64,000 nt of DNA from Cognatishimia sp. 1_MG-2023. Its GTDB lineage: Bacteria; Pseudomonadota; Alphaproteobacteria; Rhodobacterales; Rhodobacteraceae. The DNA is taken from the NCBI RefSeq assembly GCF_030548175.1, contig NZ_JAUORX010000008.1, forward strand, positions 1-64,000, in the 5' to 3' direction. The notes below the pieces were generated by a model that worked only from the letters and a program-made list of their open reading frames with translations, searched no databases and was not told the DNA's origin. Position numbers and translations under genes: made by a program. Positions 8,279 to 16,737 of the stretch are shown piece after piece (the first letter of the stretch is position 1; every line of letters starts with the position of its first letter).

Positions 8279-9212
8279 TTTCGGTCTCCTCTTCGGCTTC
8301 TATCTGCTCGGTAATACGAATGGCAGTATTGCCGTTGTTTCGTTTGCCCATGACGGCTTTGAACATATTTGTTTCAGCACAGACGACATTTGCCTCGTGC
8401 TCTTCATCAATCCAAAGATTGATGGTATCGCCGGGCTTCCAATTTATCACAGTTTGAATTGGGATTTCGACAGACGTCAGAACTGCTTCAAGTTCAACAG
8501 TTGAACGTTCTATTTGCCCGCTCAGCTGTTCTTTCCAAGGATTGCCATCCTCGGACGGCTCACCAAAGTGAATTTTGCCCAATTTCGGGCGGATAGGTTC
8601 CAGTGCATCATATGGGATGACGACATCAATTGAACCGGTACGCCCCCCCAAAACCACGGTTAACCGCATACGCACACATAAATTGGCTGGTTGTGTCACC
8701 GACGCGGAATCTGGGTCGGTTTCAACACGATCCAATTCTAAGTCCACGTCGCCAACCATGGCGAGACCACGCTGTAATTCCGTTGCTAGAACATCGCCAA
8801 GTCGATGACCAAAGCCCCGTTCAATAGCCGTGAATTCTTCGGACTGGCGCACCATCTCGCCCTTTGCGCTACCGCCGAGCATCAGCTCCATTGCGGTCAA
8901 AGCAAAAGTGGCATCCATCGCAATCAGGATTTCACCATCAAGGTTTTGTGCCGCAACTATCCCAAGCATCGCTGGCAGATTCAGCGACTCCGTCGCTTGG
9001 GCCATTGGTAGGTAGTCAAGCTGGTTTAGAGACGCTTCGCAAATCACACCAGTAAGCTCAGGCATGATGACAGAGATGGAATCAGCCAACCGTTCGCCAA
9101 TAATGTCGAGCATAGGCAACCGCTCGAACGAGAAATCTGACATGCGGATGATTTCATCCACCAGATTACCGCTCTGCGCTTCGATCTCTTCTGGGGTCAT
9201 TACCTTGTTCAT
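8259..9212 (-). CDS. fliM: Flagellar motor switch protein FliM
   Basis: A 317-residue switch component that links FliG to FliN in the C-ring. The middle domain is recognisable from LMLGGSAKGE and the region around IERGFGHRLGDVL, and the C-terminal SpoA-like domain from VELEAVLTSVEIPIQTVINW with WKPGDTINL and EHEANVVCAETNMFKAVMG. The extreme N-terminus (MTPEEIEAQSGNLVDEII) lacks a clear LSQxEIDALL CheY-binding peptide. It lies between fliL and the DUF6468-like gene on the minus strand, opposite to the fliF operon. Confidence 0.88.
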   Translation of the reverse strand: MNKVMTPEEIEAQSGNLVDEIIRMSDFSFERLPMLDIIGERLADSISVIMPELTGVICEASLNQLDYLPMAQATESLNLPAMLGIVAAQNLDGEILIAMDATFALTAMELMLGGSAKGEMVRQSEEFTAIERGFGHRLGDVLATELQRGLAMVGDVDLELDRVETDPDSASVTQPANLCVRMRLTVVLGGRTGSIDVVIPYDALEPIRPKLGKIHFGEPSEDGNPWKEQLSGQIERSTVELEAVLTSVEIPIQTVINWKPGDTINLWIDEEHEANVVCAETNMFKAVMGKRNNGNTAIRITEQIEAEEETENGRDPY

Positions 9213-9219
9213 GACGGTC

Positions 9220-9858
9220 CTATTGTACGATCAGATCGCTGATTAGAATTTCTTGTGGAAGGTCGTTGCCTGCAGCGGCGCGTGCTCGCTTCAACAACTC
9301 TGCCTTGACGTTCAAAATGCCCGCCATGCCGCGCACGTCAGCTTCAGTCAGACTGCGGGCATAGCCGTTAAACAAATCCCGCATGAACGGCTGGCGCTTT
9401 TCCATCATTTCCTTCGCGCCCTCGTCGGGGCGGTAAACCAGAACCACCTCTAGCTTTAGAAAGGCATTCGAAGGCACACCCTGCGCGTTATGGCTGACGA
9501 TGTTGGTGAGGATCTCATCAAAATCCAACATCCCTTCGTCTTCAGGAGCGACTTCGGCGGTCTCTTCTTCTTTGGCATCCCCTTCGGCATAAGGGTCTGC
9601 CTCGCCCTCAGCAGTTTCTTCACCTTCTGCTGGGGCTTCCTCGGATTCTTCAACGTAGTCTGGCTCATATTGCTTGGCGTCATTTTTAAACGCCATTTGC
9701 GCAAGAAAGAATCCTCCGCCCAAGGAAATCACAGACAAAACAATCGCAGCCAGCAATAGCTTTTTGCTGGACTTAGGCTTCGCGCCCTCTTCGCCCTCAG
9801 CCTCTGCTGCGGGCTCTTGATCCTTGGCTTTAGGCTCTTTTGCCATTGATAAATCCAT
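9220..9858 (-). CDS. fliL: Flagellar basal-body protein FliL
   Basis: A 212-residue single-pass inner membrane protein: a charged N-terminal tail, a membrane helix (LLLAAIVLSVISLGGGFFLA), a very acidic linker rich in Glu/Ala, then the FliL stomatin-like domain (SNAFLKLEVVLVYR ... RDLFNGYARSLTEADVRG). FliL surrounds the stator and influences torque. It is the first gene of the minus-strand operon and divergent from fliF. A second in-frame ATG at 9846 is an alternative start; neither has an ideal ribosome binding site. Confidence 0.85.
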   Translation of the reverse strand: MDLSMAKEPKAKDQEPAAEAEGEEGAKPKSSKKLLLAAIVLSVISLGGGFFLAQMAFKNDAKQYEPDYVEESEEAPAEGEETAEGEADPYAEGDAKEEETAEVAPEDEGMLDFDEILTNIVSHNAQGVPSNAFLKLEVVLVYRPDEGAKEMMEKRQPFMRDLFNGYARSLTEADVRGMAGILNVKAELLKRARAAAGNDLPQEILISDLIVQ

Positions 9859-9940
9859 CTTTATTCAAGAACTATACTCCTATTTATTCATAATGATTGC
9901 AAGTATAGACATGGTTATTTACTTGCCGTGCAAAAATAGT

Positions 9941-9955
9941 TTAGTTTATTTTTAA
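9941..9955 (+). promoter_or_regulatory. Near-consensus CtrA box upstream of fliF
   Basis: TTAG-N7-TTAA, one mismatch from the CtrA consensus TTAA-N7-TTAA, with TTAACC in the proximal half. It is 28 bp from the fliF start and lies in the fliL/fliF divergent region, so it may serve either direction. Weaker than the perfect boxes elsewhere. Confidence 0.5.
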
Positions 9956-9982
9956 CCACCCAATGAATGCATCGGAGTCATC

Positions 9983-11743
9983 GTGCAAAATCTGATCAAA
10001 AACCTAATGGACCTTGGCCAGAAACGTCTCATGATTCTAGGCGGCGTTGCTGTTGGTTTGATGACGGCCTTGATTCTAGGCATTTCGGCAGTAGCCACCC
10101 CAGACTACGCGACGCTTTACAAAAACCTATCACCTGCCACCGCAACGTCGGTAGAGGCTACACTAGCCAACGCAGGTTTTGACGCACGCATGGGCGAGGA
10201 CGGCACAACTGTCATGGTTCCCGCCAACAACCTAGCTCGTGCCCGCATGGTGCTGGCTGAAACTGGCCTTCCAATCGAAGGCGATCCGGGCTGGGAACTA
10301 TTCGATGACGCATCGGGCCTAGCAATGAACACCTTTATGCAACGCGTGAACCGCCTGCGCGCGATGGAAGGTGAATTGGCTCGTTCGATCCAGACGCTGG
10401 AGGGCGTACAAAGCGCACGCGTTCACCTAGTCCTGCCAGAACGCGAAGCCTTTTCCCGCGAACGACCAAATCCGCGCGCATCTATCATCGTCCGCCCTGT
10501 TCCAGGACGAACCATCAACCGCAAACAAGCTTCTGCGATCCGGAATTTGGTTGCATCCTCCGTTGCCGAACTGGACTTAGGCCGCGTGACAGTTCTGTCA
10601 GCGAGCGGTGAAGTTATTTTAGCTGAATCTGGTGAAGGTGCGTCGCAAGTCACCATGCAATCCACAAAATCCAGCATCGAAGAGCGGCTGGCCCAAGAAG
10701 TGCAAAACATGCTGACCGCGCGCGTTGGTGCAGGTAACGCACGTGTTCGGGTAAACGTAGAACTGACAACCGCCCGCGAAGTGGTCGTTGAACAAAGCTT
10801 CAATCCAGATCAGCAAGTCGTCCGGTCCACCGAAAGCCGTAACGAAGAACAAGCCGGCACAGAAGGCGCTGGTGGCGTAGGCGTTGAAAACAACATTCCA
10901 GCTGCGCTGCAAGACGCAGGAGGCGGTGCCGCCTCTTCTACCCAATCGAAAACTGGCGAAACTGTTCAATACGAAATCGGCAACACACGCCGTGAAATTG
11001 TACGCGAAGCTGGCGAAATCCGGCGCCTCTCTGTCGCCGTGTTGGTCAATGGTATTTACAACGTCGACGAAGGCGAAGTCGTCTACACAGATCGCGATGC
11101 CGCAGAAATCGAGCGCCTCACCGAACTGGTGAAATCCTCGGTCGGCTTCACCTCGTCCCGTGGCGATGAAATCTCGGTCGATAGCTTACGCTTTATGGAC
11201 TATTCGATGGAAGTCGGCGATCCAATCACCATGTCGATGGGTGATCAAATCACGCGCAACATTGTCTCTATCCTACGAGGCCTCTTGGGTCTGATGGTTG
11301 TCGCTCTGGTGATGATACTAGGCGTACGCCCTGCCCTGCGCACCCTTCTTGAGAAACCTCAAGCTGCGCTTCCAGCCGCAGATGAATCGGTTTCCCTGAT
11401 TGGACCAGATGGCGAAGTGTTAAGCGAAACAGCGGAAGGTGAGCCTGCACCTTTGCCAGTAAACGCCTTGCCGGACGGCTCACAACCGAAACCCGCATCA
11501 GATAACGGCACCGCATATGGTGGACGGCCAGAACCCCTATCCTTTGATCCCAAAGGCCCGGGTGTAACCAGCCTATTTGATTTAGACGAAGACGATGGCC
11601 CACATGAATACATCGAAACACTTGGTGTACGCGGCAACTTGATCAAAGCACGTGTTGAAGCGATCCAAAATATGGCGGAAGAAAAACCAGAAGATGTCTT
11701 ACGCGTTCTTCGCACCTGGTTGCACTCGGAGGCTGAAGCATGA
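9983..11743 (+). CDS. fliF: Flagellar MS-ring protein FliF
   Basis: A 586-residue inner-membrane ring protein. It has an N-terminal membrane helix (VAVGLMTALILGISAVA), the YscJ/FliF ring-building domains (YATLYKNLSPATATSVEATL; ANNLARARMVLAETGLP; ARVHLVLPEREAFSRE), the variable region, a second membrane helix (GLLGLMVVALVMILGV) and a cytoplasmic tail ending in a FliG-binding segment (AEEKPEDVLRVLRTWLH). The start is GTG at 9983 with GGAG five bases upstream. First gene of fliF-fliH-fliN-fliP; its stop overlaps the fliH start. Length is usual for the family. Confidence 0.95.
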   Translation: MQNLIKNLMDLGQKRLMILGGVAVGLMTALILGISAVATPDYATLYKNLSPATATSVEATLANAGFDARMGEDGTTVMVPANNLARARMVLAETGLPIEGDPGWELFDDASGLAMNTFMQRVNRLRAMEGELARSIQTLEGVQSARVHLVLPEREAFSRERPNPRASIIVRPVPGRTINRKQASAIRNLVASSVAELDLGRVTVLSASGEVILAESGEGASQVTMQSTKSSIEERLAQEVQNMLTARVGAGNARVRVNVELTTAREVVVEQSFNPDQQVVRSTESRNEEQAGTEGAGGVGVENNIPAALQDAGGGAASSTQSKTGETVQYEIGNTRREIVREAGEIRRLSVAVLVNGIYNVDEGEVVYTDRDAAEIERLTELVKSSVGFTSSRGDEISVDSLRFMDYSMEVGDPITMSMGDQITRNIVSILRGLLGLMVVALVMILGVRPALRTLLEKPQAALPAADESVSLIGPDGEVLSETAEGEPAPLPVNALPDGSQPKPASDNGTAYGGRPEPLSFDPKGPGVTSLFDLDEDDGPHEYIETLGVRGNLIKARVEAIQNMAEEKPEDVLRVLRTWLHSEAEA

Positions 11744-12417
11744 TGGCCCTGAACCTTCGTGACTTCGACGCGGAATGTGATCGGTTTGGCGATGTACACT
11801 CCAGCAATTCGCAATCTGCACCACAGGATGTCCCGGTATTTTCCTTTACAGAAGAAGAGCTTGGCAAACTCTTGGCCGATGCAAGGGCGCAAGGCGCAGA
11901 GCAGGGCCACGCAGCAGGTCTAACAGCGGGCCGCCTGGAAGCACAGGGCGAGCATCAGGTTTTAGCAACTGCTGCCCTAAATGATTTACGTGACCAAATG
12001 TCCGTCTTTATTACCCAGGATGCGCAGCGACGACTTGAGCTGGAAAGTGACCTTGTCGACATGGTTTTGGATATTTGCGAACGAGTTGTTCCAGACCTCC
12101 TTAAGAGCTTTTCAACCGAGCAAGTCCAAGCACGCCTAAAAGACGCAATACATATCGGTAAAGGGCAAACCACGCTGTGCATGCGGCTTTCGCCCGCAAC
12201 CGAGGCAGCTTTGTCCAGCGACCTTATTGCACTCGCGAACGAAGACTCCACGACAAATCTAAACATCGCCGCTGATCCCGATTTGAAAGATGGCGAAGCC
12301 CGCATGTCTTGGGACAACGGGTTTATGAAATACAGCCTAAACAATGTCTGCTCAGAAGTTCTGGATGCCCTGCGCCACGCTTCTGAAGAATTGAATCAAC
12401 ACTCTCAAAAGGTCTAA
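11740..12417 (+). CDS. fliH: FliH-like flagellar export stator protein
   Basis: A 225-residue protein in the fliH position, overlapping fliF by 4 bp (ATGATG at 11740). The central part is helical and Gln/Ala-rich (EEELGKLLADARAQGAEQGH, AAGLTAGRLEAQGE), as in the FliH coiled coil, and the C-terminal part (DMVLDICERVVPDLLKSF ... PDLKDGEARMSWDNG) resembles the FliH/YscL peripheral-stalk domain, which regulates the export ATPase FliI. FliI is not in the window. Identification rests on position and general pattern, as FliH is poorly conserved. Confidence 0.75.
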   Translation: MMALNLRDFDAECDRFGDVHSSNSQSAPQDVPVFSFTEEELGKLLADARAQGAEQGHAAGLTAGRLEAQGEHQVLATAALNDLRDQMSVFITQDAQRRLELESDLVDMVLDICERVVPDLLKSFSTEQVQARLKDAIHIGKGQTTLCMRLSPATEAALSSDLIALANEDSTTNLNIAADPDLKDGEARMSWDNGFMKYSLNNVCSEVLDALRHASEELNQHSQKV

Positions 12418-12420
12418 CGC

Positions 12421-12798
12421 ATGTCAGAAGACACTCCGACCCCAGACGCCGCCCCAGAAGGTCAAGATGCGCCACAAGAAACCGAGGCGCTTCAAAATGG
12501 CATTGATCCTGCGACTCTTGAAGCCATGGCGCAGGGTGGCGACGGTCGAAACATCGACGCACTATACAATGTGAAACTCGACGTTCGCGTGGTCCTTGGC
12601 CGTAGCCGGATGTCGATTGCCGATTTGCTAGAACTAACACGCGGCTCAGTCATCGAACTCGACAGAAAGGTCGGCGACCCCATCGACATCATGATCAATG
12701 ACCGTATGGTGGCCCGCGGCGATTTGGTCAAAGTGAACGGTGATTTCATCGGTGTTGCGTTGCGAGAGATCGTCAAGGATTTCATCCCCGGTAATTGA
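12421..12798 (+). CDS. fliN: Flagellar motor switch protein FliN
   Basis: A 125-residue C-ring protein. The N-terminus is an acidic, low-complexity stretch; from about residue 50 it has the SpoA/FliN domain: LYNVKLDVRVVLGRSRMSI, LLELTRGSVIELDRKVGDPI and NDRMVARGDLVKVNGDFIGV. It forms the lower C-ring and contributes to rotational switching and to FliH docking. It follows fliH by 3 bp and its stop overlaps the fliP start, so fliF-H-N-P is translationally coupled. Confidence 0.93.
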   Translation: MSEDTPTPDAAPEGQDAPQETEALQNGIDPATLEAMAQGGDGRNIDALYNVKLDVRVVLGRSRMSIADLLELTRGSVIELDRKVGDPIDIMINDRMVARGDLVKVNGDFIGVALREIVKDFIPGN

Positions 12799-13637
12799 TC
12801 GGACTTTCTGTGGCACGCATTCTTGCAGGCAAATATCTATTAACGATTGGTCTAGGGCTGCTTCTGGCCCTTGCCTTCGTCGCGCCCGCTATGGCCCAAG
12901 ATGCTGATATTGGCAGCCTGATACGCGATCTTTCTACCACGCTCAGCAATACGGATGCAGGTACGGACGACGCGGCCAGCTTATCGGGCCGGATCATCCA
13001 GCTTTTTGCGATTGTTACGATCCTGTCCATCGCACCGGGTCTTCTGGTCGTTATGACCAGTTTTACCCGATTTGTGATTGTCTTTTCGATGCTTCGATCC
13101 GCGCTTGGTTTAAACCAAACGCCCCCAAACATGGTTCTAAACGCTATGGCGTTGTTCATGACCTATTTTGTGATGGAACCTGTTTTTGATGACGCCTACC
13201 AAAGCGGCCTACGTCCTTTGATCCAAAATTCGATCACCGAAGAACAAGCCGTAATGGCAATTTCCGAACCGTTCAAATCGTTCATGTTTGCGAATACGCG
13301 CGAAAAGGACATGTCGCTGTTCCGCGACATTGCAGGGAAATCGGACCCAGATGTCGCGGTGACATCGGTCGATGACGTTGAGTGGCGCATCCTGGTACCC
13401 AGCTTTATGATCTCCGAATTGCGCCGGGCATTCACCATTGGCTTCTTGCTGTACCTTCCGTTTATCGCGATTGACCTGATCGTCGCATCCGTCCTGATGA
13501 GCGCGGGTATGATGATGTTGCCCCCTGTGATCGTCTCACTTCCGTTTAAGGTCATATTCTTTGTTTTGATTGATGGTTGGTACATGCTCGCGGGGTCTCT
13601 GATGGAATCCTACCTACCCTACGCAGGCGGCGGATAA
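12795..13637 (+). CDS. fliP: Flagellar export gate protein FliP
   Basis: A 280-residue membrane protein of the type III export gate. It has a cleavable N-terminal signal (GLLLALAFVAPAMAQ), four membrane segments and the FliP signatures FTRFVIVFSMLRSALGLNQT, PPNMVLNAMALFMTYF and FLLYLPFIAIDLIVASVLMS with MMMLPPVIVSLPFK. The first in-frame start is TTG at 12795, overlapping the fliN stop by 4 bp; a GTG five codons further on is an alternative. The partners fliQ, fliR, flhA and flhB are not in this window. Confidence 0.94.
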   Translation: MIGLSVARILAGKYLLTIGLGLLLALAFVAPAMAQDADIGSLIRDLSTTLSNTDAGTDDAASLSGRIIQLFAIVTILSIAPGLLVVMTSFTRFVIVFSMLRSALGLNQTPPNMVLNAMALFMTYFVMEPVFDDAYQSGLRPLIQNSITEEQAVMAISEPFKSFMFANTREKDMSLFRDIAGKSDPDVAVTSVDDVEWRILVPSFMISELRRAFTIGFLLYLPFIAIDLIVASVLMSAGMMMLPPVIVSLPFKVIFFVLIDGWYMLAGSLMESYLPYAGGG

Positions 13638-13680
13638 ACTCGCCTAAAAGACGATTGTCTTTACCCCAATTTAAAGGTTA

Positions 13681-13694
13681 TTGTTGATCAACAA
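13681..13694. promoter_or_regulatory. 14-bp perfect palindrome upstream of fliG
   Basis: TTGTTGATCAACAA lies in the 117-bp gap between fliP and fliG, 60 bp before the fliG start. It is a possible operator for a dimeric regulator; it is not a CtrA box. No other copy was noticed upstream of flagellar genes. Confidence 0.35.
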
Positions 13695-13754
13695 GAATAG
13701 ATCGGGCTATTCATGGATAACAATCCTTAAAACCCGAATAAACGGGACGGGCCT

Positions 13755-14777
13755 ATGAACCAGTTTGCCAGCTTTCGACGCGCCAAACGCCTGACCGGGC
13801 CAGAGAAATCAGCGATTCTGTTTCTGTGCCTAGGTGAAGACCGTGGCGGCGCCCTTATGCAGCAATTGGACACAGCCGAAATTTCGAAAATTACACGTGC
13901 GATTTCAGCGATGGGCGAAGTTCAAGCAGAAGTCGTCGAAGAAGTCATGCGTGAGTTTGGCCAAAAAGTTTCTAGTTACGGCGGGATCACGGGTTCCGTC
14001 GAAGCGGCGCGAGGCTTACTCAAAGGTTTTCTTCCCGAAGACCGTGTTGCCGAAATCCTAAACGAAATCGAAGGCAGCGGGACTGGTGATCTGTGGAAAG
14101 ACCTCTCACTCCTCGACGAAAAGATGCTGGCGGATTACTTACGCAAAGAACACAATCAAACGGTTGCCGTCATTCTTTCGCGTATCACACCTGACGCTGT
14201 CGCAAAGGTATTGCCTTTGCTGGGGCATGATCGCTCTGTTGATCTGGTTGAACGTATGGTTGGCATGGAAGAACTTCCTTCTGAAGCCATCCACGCAATC
14301 GAAGACAGCCTGCGCCGCGAAGTCCTCGCCAAGGCGGGTCACGATGCTGAAGCTGAAGCCGAAAAGAAGCTAGTCAAAGTGTTCAACAAATTGGACGCCA
14401 AACTGTTCGAAGGCCTTTCGCGCGATCTAGAGCAAAAGATCCCCGAAAAGCTGCGGGCCATCAAACAAAAGATGTTTGTTTTCGACGATCTTGTGAACCT
14501 AAAAGCCAACGCCTTAGCACGTGTTATGCGTGAAGTGTCTGGAAACAGCCTGCCTTTGGCGCTGCGCGGTGCTGAAAAAGAAGTGCGTGAGCACTTCCTA
14601 AGCTCCATGCCTGCTCGTTCGCGTGACATGCTAATTGACGAAATGAAAGCAATGGGCCCTGTCAAATCCCGCGAAGTCAAAGAAGCGCAATCTGAAATGG
14701 TCGAGATTGCTCTTCAATTGGCAGAAAGCGGTGACATCGAGCTGCCCGAAACTGACGAAGAAGACATGATCGAGTGA
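13755..14777 (+). CDS. fliG: Flagellar motor switch protein FliG
   Basis: A 340-residue rotor protein that contacts the stator. It starts with LTGPEKSAILFLCLGED, the FliF-binding domain, followed by the middle domain with an EHNQT variant of the EHPQ motif (LRKEHNQTVAVILSRI) and the C-terminal torque domain (MFVFDDLVNLKANALARVMR, then LPLALRGAEKEVREHFLSSM). Alternating charged residues that interact with MotA are present. It is separated from fliP by 117 bp, so it may have its own promoter. It converges with the DUF1217 gene; the two abut with no gap. Confidence 0.95.
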   Translation: MNQFASFRRAKRLTGPEKSAILFLCLGEDRGGALMQQLDTAEISKITRAISAMGEVQAEVVEEVMREFGQKVSSYGGITGSVEAARGLLKGFLPEDRVAEILNEIEGSGTGDLWKDLSLLDEKMLADYLRKEHNQTVAVILSRITPDAVAKVLPLLGHDRSVDLVERMVGMEELPSEAIHAIEDSLRREVLAKAGHDAEAEAEKKLVKVFNKLDAKLFEGLSRDLEQKIPEKLRAIKQKMFVFDDLVNLKANALARVMREVSGNSLPLALRGAEKEVREHFLSSMPARSRDMLIDEMKAMGPVKSREVKEAQSEMVEIALQLAESGDIELPETDEEDMIE

Positions 14778-15602
14778 TCAACGATACAGCGAAGCACTCG
14801 CGTATTGGATGCTAGGTATATCAATTGTAATCGGAATAAATTGGCCACTAGCAGAAGAGCTTAGCAACTGAACGGCGATGCTGTTCGTTTGAAATTGCGG
14901 CGGATTCAAAACATCAGAAATCGCAAGATAACGTGTTTCCAAACGCGATACTTCTTCCGGATCTGATAACTTTGAAAGGTCGAATTTTTCAGAGAAAATC
15001 TCGACCTGCTTATCGACATCCAGCGTCGCCATTTGAGATGGCAATGCCAAGGCTGTTCTGAAAAACTCTGCGATCTCTCTGTCTTTTAAGACGTCAAACC
15101 AGCTGTCAATTTCACCGACTTTATCGCGCAATTCCAACACCGTACCAACAGTCGGATTTTGCACATTATTCTCTAGACGGAATACCGTATCAAAATAGCG
15201 ATCAACAATCTGATCTTGCCAAGCCGTGTCTGCAAAGTCAGGTGTCTGCACTCCTGCCCCGGTCGTAAAGCCCATTGCCTCATGAATCTCGTCGAAATTG
15301 GCGTTTACCAACCGGTTCAACAATGACTCATCATCGTCAGGATTACTTTCCAAGATTTTGCGCATCATGCCTTTGCCAAAAATTTGGTCTTCTAAGTCAA
15401 AGGCACGCATAACAAAGGAATAAACCTCAAAGTCCTTAACGAACTCTTCAGGAGTAGAGATATTGCTTATGCGCTCCCGAAAGGATTCAGCCGCACGTTG
15501 ATGCTGCGCTTCATTGCGCAACGTCTCCATTTGACGATCCTTGGTACGATCAATCAAATTCAACGAAAGCTGGCTACCCAATCCGGAAATACTTAAAACC
15601 AT
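14778..15602 (-). CDS. DUF1217 family flagellar-associated protein
   Basis: A 274-residue helical protein with no membrane segment or signal. Segments such as FVKDFEVYSFVMRAFDLEDQ and GKGMMRKILESNPDDDESLL, and repeated paired helices of this kind, match what I recall of the DUF1217 family found in alphaproteobacterial flagellar clusters. It is the last gene of flaF-flbT-DUF1217 (3 bp after flbT). Its function is unknown; location with flagellin-handling genes suggests a role late in filament or hook assembly. The family name is remembered, not searched. Confidence 0.65.
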   Translation of the reverse strand: MVLSISGLGSQLSLNLIDRTKDRQMETLRNEAQHQRAAESFRERISNISTPEEFVKDFEVYSFVMRAFDLEDQIFGKGMMRKILESNPDDDESLLNRLVNANFDEIHEAMGFTTGAGVQTPDFADTAWQDQIVDRYFDTVFRLENNVQNPTVGTVLELRDKVGEIDSWFDVLKDREIAEFFRTALALPSQMATLDVDKQVEIFSEKFDLSKLSDPEEVSRLETRYLAISDVLNPPQFQTNSIAVQLLSSSASGQFIPITIDIPSIQYASASLYR

Positions 15603-15604
15603 GG

Positions 15605-16024
15605 CTACTCTGCCGCCGTAGCGGCCTCCTTGCCTTTAAGCATGTCCAATAAACGGGCTTCGTATTTTATCAACGGCCGCAGCGCGCGCATTGCTTTGTA
15701 AAAATCTGCACAAGAAACATGGCTGGCTGCTTCAAAAATATGCCCACCGATTTCTTCGTGAAAGATCGGGACCAACGCCGCCAGATCTTTTTGAATAACT
15801 GGAACCAGGTCGTCGCGCACTTTTGGGTTCAGCAAAGCCGTTTGGATAAAGTAGTACACCGTCTTAACTGGCGAACCTGCTTCATCTTCGTCCAATAGAT
15901 CAACACCGCGAACAATATCCGCATGATTTTCAATCGTCAGCAATTGCCGACGATCGGCGTTGCGAATGACGCAGCCGTTAATAACAATCTTTTCGTTCGG
16001 TTTAAGCGTTAGACGAAGTGCCAA
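15605..16024 (-). CDS. flbT: Flagellin mRNA regulator FlbT
   Basis: A 139-residue protein starting with MALRLTLKPNEKIVINGCVI, the characteristic FlbT opening, then VKTVYYFIQTALLNP and the typical region HIFEAASHVSCADFYKAMRA. In Caulobacter FlbT binds the 5-prime end of flagellin mRNA and couples flagellin translation to assembly; FlaF acts with it. It lies 3 bp after flaF. No flagellin gene is adjacent, so its target must be elsewhere on the genome. Confidence 0.93.
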   Translation of the reverse strand: MALRLTLKPNEKIVINGCVIRNADRRQLLTIENHADIVRGVDLLDEDEAGSPVKTVYYFIQTALLNPKVRDDLVPVIQKDLAALVPIFHEEIGGHIFEAASHVSCADFYKAMRALRPLIKYEARLLDMLKGKEAATAAE

Positions 16025-16027
16025 ATT

Positions 16028-16426
16028 TTACTCCATCACATGCATTGGATTGCCTTCAAGCCCGCGAATAATACTGCGGTTAACATCCAACAGGGGTTTA
16101 ATTTTCTTTTCACCCTTCATGACGCCTTGAGTATGAGTTTCAACCCAAAGGGCTAAAGAGATCAAGCCCGCCCGCAAATCGGGGCTCAAAGCGTTTCCGC
16201 TTTCGGCCAGATCATTACGCATCGTCATCCAGATACGTTCATTATACCACAGACTGTCGCGTAATCCATTCGCCAGCATAGCCAATTTTTCACCGGGCTT
16301 TTGGGCCTGATCAAAGTCTAGTTGCCGGGATTCCAATTCAGCCGTCACACTTGATAGGACGCGCCGCTCGATTTGTCGCGGCGTCTCGGTGTCCGAGATC
16401 GTCCGCTTATACGCGGTAATGCTCAT
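16028..16426 (-). CDS. flaF: Flagellar biosynthesis regulator FlaF
   Basis: A 132-residue protein with the FlaF layout: ETPRQIERRVLSSVTAELES near the N-terminus, LWYNERIWMTMRNDLAESGN in the middle and LSLALWV-like helix (ISLALWVETHTQGVM) after it. FlaF promotes flagellin secretion and acts with FlbT. It is the first gene of the flaF-flbT-DUF1217 operon and has a perfect CtrA box 55 bp upstream. In many Rhodobacterales a flagellin gene precedes flaF; here the upstream space is non-coding. Confidence 0.93.
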   Translation of the reverse strand: MSITAYKRTISDTETPRQIERRVLSSVTAELESRQLDFDQAQKPGEKLAMLANGLRDSLWYNERIWMTMRNDLAESGNALSPDLRAGLISLALWVETHTQGVMKGEKKIKPLLDVNRSIIRGLEGNPMHVME

Positions 16427-16737
16427 TCAGTTTCTTCCGAATTATTTTTTCTGCCTCAAGGACTAAGGTACGCAACTCAAGTTAAAAGCGGATTAATCCT
16501 TTGCGGCATTTTCGTGGTTTTTTACAGTTTGTTAGGATTTGTTTCCAAATCGCTACCAATCTGTTGCTCAACTCAAGGGGTATCCGCCCAAATTTGACCA
16601 CAAATGGCCACCATTCTGCCAACATGCCTAGCTAATTAGGTTTTTCTGGTGCCTTGATACGAACAGGGTTCCCTAGGGTGCAGAAGCAGCCCGACATGCC
16701 TCCCGTTTCGGTTGAAGCAAAGATAGTGGAATAGGCG
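16427..16737. other. Intergenic region between flaF and the receiver/GGDEF-like gene
   Basis: 311 bp without a gene between divergent units. It holds the CtrA box at 16482-16496, an imperfect palindrome CCTAGCTAATTAGG (16627-16640), and the 12-mer GGGTGCAGAAGC (16676-16687) that recurs upstream of the paralogous receiver gene at 36680. No open frame with a convincing start and ribosome binding site is present. Confidence 0.6.
16482..16496. promoter_or_regulatory. Perfect CtrA box (TTAA-N7-TTAA)
   Basis: TTAAAAGCGGATTAA exactly matches the CtrA consensus. It is centred about 63 bp upstream of the flaF start and is also in front of the divergent receiver gene at 16738. One of eight perfect matches in flagellar or regulatory promoters of this window. 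Confidence 0.75.
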
